Assembly (NCBI RefSeq): GCF_901933205.1
Contig: NC_044574.1
Span: 42,689,609-42,753,608 of the forward strand
Reading direction: 5' to 3'
DNA from: Camarhynchus parvulus
Lineage: Eukaryota > Chordata > Aves > Passeriformes > Thraupidae
DNA: 64,000 nucleotides
Made by a program: the position numbers and the translations under genes. Under the pieces are notes generated by a model that had not been told where the DNA came from, searched no databases, and saw nothing but the letters and a program-made list of their open reading frames with translations. Positions 60,694-64,000 of the stretch are shown one piece after another (within the stretch, counting starts at the first letter, position 1; every line of letters begins with the position of its first letter).

Positions 60694-63312
60694 GTTCACT
60701 GTTTTTCATGGAACCAGTTATGCAGCTGAAAAATATTTCCATTATTCATCTCCTGATAGAGGCCACAGATGCTGGCAATCCCCCTCTGAGTGCAGTTGCC
60801 TCCATAGAGGTGCACATCGAAGATGTCAATAACTGTGCCCCTCGCTTCACAAAGGCTCTGTACAATCTCAGTGTGAGTGAGGATGCCTCAGTTGGAGAAA
60901 GCGTCCTCCTGTTCTCAGCCGTTGACTGCAACTGGATGCATGACAACACGTTTGTTGAATACTCCATTGTTGGTGGCAATGCAGAGAATTTATTCTCCGT
61001 AGAAACAAGTGTCATGGGGTCAGAAACATCCTACAAACTTGTCAGCAGTCTTGTTTTGAGCAGTGCTCTTGACAGGGAAACAGCTGCTTCTCACCAGTTG
61101 GTTCTCCTTGCCTCTGATCGTGAAACACCCTCCTTGAATTCAACTGCTACAGTGCTAATAACTGTGCTGGATGTTAATGATAACCCTCCAGTATTTAGCA
61201 GCCCAGAGTATCATGTTCATGTCAAAGAAAGCATCCCCATAGGCAGTCATATCACCGAAGTTTCAGCAAAAGACTGTGATGCAGGCACTAATTCAGAAAT
61301 CACTTATGCTATCATCTCTGGAAATGACAGAGGGTATTTTGGCTTGGATGGTAGAACAGGATCTGTAAATTTGACAAAAACGCTGGATTATGAGGATACC
61401 ATGAAATTCACTTTGGTTATCCAGGCCACAGATGGAGGAACTGATGTAAAAAATATGGCTTTTGCTGTTATTCTTGTTAGTGTCCTAGATGACAATGAGT
61501 ATGCCCCGCTTTTTTTGTTTCCCAGTCTGAGCTGCACTGTCAGTGAAAATCTGCCTACCTTTTCTTTTGTGTGTGCTGTTTGTGCATTGGATTTTGATAA
61601 AGGCTCCTATGGGCACCTTACCTACTCCATTCAGTCTTCATGTTTGACTCATCATGAAGCTGCTAGAGACCATGACATGTTCTTCATTGATCCTTTAACA
61701 GGAGATATTCATACAAAGCAAAGTGTTTGACTATGAAAGTCAAAATAGGTACTGTCTCATAATCCAAGCAAAAGACAAAGGTGATTCACTGGCTACCACT
61801 ACCGTTCAGGTAGATATTGAGGGGAGAGATGAATTTGATCCAGTGTTTACACAAGAACATTATTTCTTTAATCTTCCTGAGAAGAATGAAGCAGGCCAGT
61901 TGATTGGTAGAGTGACAGCATCAGACAGTGATGGTGGACTGGACGGAGTTGTTCATTACTCCCTTCTAAAACCTTCTCCATTCTTTTCTGTGAATCAATC
62001 CAGTGGCAATATTTATTTGACTCAGACTGTTCACAGAAGGAAAAATGGCATCAAAAGGAATGATGATACTCTGAAATTGTTGGTAAGAGCTCATAGCCCT
62101 AAAATTATGTCAAGGTTCACAGTATGCACTGTTTTTGTGAATGTTTCCAATTCTCCTGAGAGTGATCCCACAGTGTCAGCACACAGCCTGACAGTGAGTG
62201 TTTCCATCTCACTGATGGTATTTCTGCTGCTTGCCATCAGTCTTATCACACTTACTCTGAGACTTAAGCAGAAATATCTGATGAATGCTTGTGTGAAAAG
62301 AAATCCAGTATCCTCCTCAGCTGCTGATGTGAATTCAATAAGAGAAGACGAGGACTGCCAGAAAATCCAAAGTACGGAGAGCAGTATGCTTCCCATGGGT
62401 GCTATAGCAAAATGGCTGAGCCTAGCAGGGCTTGGAGAGAGGAAGGATGATGATGTCTCCTGCAGGCATTCAGACTCCAGTGGCCATGGTTCTGCTGAAG
62501 GAGAGACTGCAGAGGACGAGGAAATCAAACGGATCTATGAGTGTCCTTGCAGAAAAAGCATTGGCTCAGCACTGAGTGAGCACAGCTTGCAGATGCCAGA
62601 TTCAGGGATCCCAAGACAGTCTGATCAGTTCTCCTATCATTCTGGAGAAACAGCTACCATGCAAAGCATGGAGAATGTGCAGACCATTAAAGGAGAAAGC
62701 AGAGAAGAAGCCTGTGACACAGCCTATGCACACAAAATCTTGTCTCAAACACTTACAGAAATTGGAATAAAAGAGGAAGGCATGATGACAGACCTCACAA
62801 GAGACTATGTCCTGATGCCAGATGGGAAAGACTCTGGGTATGATTTGCTTGCAGTTGTTGGCACCTCAGATGAGGATCTCAGAGGTGGTTATAACTGGGA
62901 TTATGTGCTCAGCTGTGAACCCAGATTTCAACCTTTTGCCTCAGTGTTTAATGATATTGCAGAACTGAAAGATGAAAATGTTCACATTCACAGCTTCTCT
63001 CAGGAGAAGAAATCTCTTGTTTTCCCTCCTCCCTTGATAACATCAGTAGCACAGCCTGGCATAAGGACAGTGCCACCAAGAATGCCAAACATAACATCAG
63101 GGCAAGCTTTTAATAAATGTCCTTATGCTCCCATTATCCATTATCATGGATACCCTCCACCAACCATGACCCCCAGATTTTCTCCTACTCTCGCTTTGCT
63201 TACCATGCAGACACCTTCTGCTTCTCCAGTAGTGTCTGATGGGAAAATGATAGGAACATGTCTTATTGATCCAAGCTACGAACTTGCAACAGAAGAAGAA
63301 ATTCAGGTCTAG
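60694..63312 (+). CDS. DCHS2: DCHS2 terminal exon: last cadherin repeats, membrane segment, tail; one-base frame break
   Basis: The carried G plus GT gives GSLFFMEPVMQLKN. Linkers in order are EDVNNCAPRF, LDVNDNPPVF, LDDNEYAPLF and EGRDEFDPVF. The frame that enters ends at TGA 61728-61730 just after GDIHTKQSV. The homologous reading goes on in the +1 frame (VFDYESQNRYCLIIQAKDKG) for 529 codons to TAG 63310-63312. One surplus base near 61719-61723 explains it. Downstream are the last repeat, a hydrophobic helix (LTVSVSISLMVFLLLAISLI, about 62188-62259), a basic stop-transfer LRLKQKY, and tail blocks SSGHGSAEGETAEDEEI, NWDY...LKDEN (62893-62979) and FPPPLITSVAQPGIRTVPPR. The tail blocks match DCHS2. 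Whether the frame break is real is unresolved. Confidence 0.93.
61719..61730 (+). other. DCHS2: frame break in DCHS2 terminal exon
   Basis: The bases read CAA AGT GTT TGA in the incoming frame; dropping one A gives CAA GTG TTT GAC TAT GAA (QVFDYE), a usual cadherin strand that equals human length at this point. Alternatively a +1 slip at GTT TGA C would give QSVDYE, also of the right length. The downstream frame is fully open and conserved. Confidence 0.85.
62188..62259 (+). other. DCHS2: single transmembrane segment of DCHS2
   Basis: About 24 uncharged residues from SLTVSVSISLMVFLLL to ISLITLTL, followed by RLKQKY. The charge step from the extracellular side (SPESDPTVSAH) to the basic start of the tail predicts a type I orientation with the tail in the cytoplasm. 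Confidence 0.92.
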
Positions 63313-64000
63313 GTTATTAACTGACAGTATTTTATGGTAAAAAATATGGCTTAAAATGTATTTTTTTACTTTTTAACAGCAAAATATGCCTGTCAGAGCT
63401 GCATCACCAGTATTCTTTCTTTTCATGAGCCTAAAAAGTTAAAATATAAAGTAGTCAGAAATTTGGTAACTATACTTCTTGTTCTTCCCAGAATACACTG
63501 TGAGACCATGAGGCTTCTCTTCCACTTCACAACTGTGGTTTCTATGTAAAACACACAACCAAGTGCCTGATAACCAATTTGACCAATTTGACCATTTTTC
63601 TTATAAAATACATTAATAACAAACAAATGGAAGTAATTATTTATTGTGGAAAGCATTTGTTAGCATACTGGTGGGTTCTGACTGATTCTGTGGTGGTGTT
63701 AGAGGAGAATACTGGAGGGATGTGTAAGTACAGCAGGTGTGGGCGTGAACAAAGGATAACACTTGGGTTCCTACTGAGCTCTTTCTGTAGTGTTTACCCA
63801 GGTTTCCCACATCTCAGCCTCTGGGTCCCAACGATCTGTTTGGCCTGGTGTGGCACTGGCTCCTTAGTGGACTTTCTTAGCTATCATTGTGCTGTGGAAC
63901 CCAGGTTCTGTGCACCTTTTGTTTATCTCCTGGTTTAAAGCCAGCAAGTCACCATAATCTGAATAATGGATGACCTTTAGAAAACAGAATAATCAGCCAT
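63313..64000 (+). other. 3' untranslated region and flank
   Basis: The first bases after the stop are presumably 3' UTR. I find no AATAAA or ATTAAA in these 688 bases, so the polyadenylation site is either beyond the window or uses a weak variant (AATATA occurs near 63440). No other gene starts here. Confidence 0.6.

Larger units (their letters stand above)
2348..63312 (+). other. DCHS2: DCHS2 gene body, 3' three quarters (19 coding segments)
   Basis: The coding segments join at GT/AG junctions with consistent phase and encode about 2,680 residues: roughly 20 cadherin repeats, one membrane helix and a cytoplasmic tail of about 350 residues. Order and wording of the repeats match human DCHS2 as I remember it; a tail block starting NWDY and ending LKDEN is typical of dachsous proteins. 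Human DCHS2 is about 3,370 residues, so roughly 690 residues should be encoded upstream of this window. Family knowledge: dachsous cadherins sit at the cell surface and bind FAT-type cadherins in planar polarity and growth control; the role of DCHS2 is less clear than that of DCHS1. The summed coding length is 8,041 bases, one more than a multiple of three, which is the frame break in the last exon. The alternative DCHS1 is less likely because the repeat sequences and degenerate linkers follow DCHS2. Confidence 0.93.

Noticed and set aside
1..64000. Possibility of a CRISPR array, operon or phage-like system
   Set aside because: Spliced cadherin exons, CR1 elements and intron structure show animal nuclear DNA; the only short-period array is the 51-bp minisatellite, which has no spacers.

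Overview
This window is vertebrate chromosomal DNA that carries most of one large plus-strand gene, a dachsous-type giant cadherin that I assign to DCHS2 (dachsous cadherin-related 2, also called protocadherin-23). It is probably from a bird, or at least a sauropsid. The basis is several CR1 LINE 3' ends and fragments, no SINE-like repeats that I recognise, compact AT-rich introns, and encoded cadherin repeats that follow the human DCHS2 order as I recall it. I could run no search or alignment.

Layout. The window opens inside an intron; the 5' part of the gene (signal peptide and roughly the first seven cadherin repeats) lies upstream. Nineteen coding segments follow, from 2348 to the stop at 63310-63312. 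All flanking introns start GT and end AG, and the phases agree at every junction. Together they encode about 2,680 residues: some 20 extracellular cadherin (EC) repeats, one membrane segment (about 62188-62259) and a dachsous-type cytoplasmic tail. The largest exons are 23498-24517, 33440-34274, 41253-42110 and the terminal 60694-63312. The first 688 bases of 3' flank complete the window. No second gene, RNA gene or CRISPR array is visible, and I found no convincing promoter.

What stands out. (1) After exon 5 (25887-26062) a 51-bp minisatellite of about six and a half units begins. Its unit copies the exon's own 3' end plus its splice donor, and because 51 is a multiple of three it lays out a ladder of in-frame alternative donors. 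It lies in an isolated, very GC-rich patch. (2) The last exon carries a one-base frame change: frame 0 ends at TGA 61728-61730, yet the homologous reading continues at once in the +1 frame for over 500 codons that include the membrane segment and tail. This may be an assembly error, a young null allele or recoding. (3) The intron after exon 15 holds a nearly perfect 49-bp-arm hairpin (53982-54084). About 340 bp before it lies a T23 tract with AATAAA on the minus strand at the spacing of a polyadenylated retrocopy. (4) CR1 copies are concentrated in the last two introns; the largest ends about 130 bp before the terminal exon and still encodes the FADDTKL reverse-transcriptase block.

The gene product is expected to be a type I membrane protein of the dachsous family, which binds FAT-type cadherins in planar cell polarity and tissue-growth signalling. 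That role is family knowledge. I did not find an undescribed multi-gene system here.
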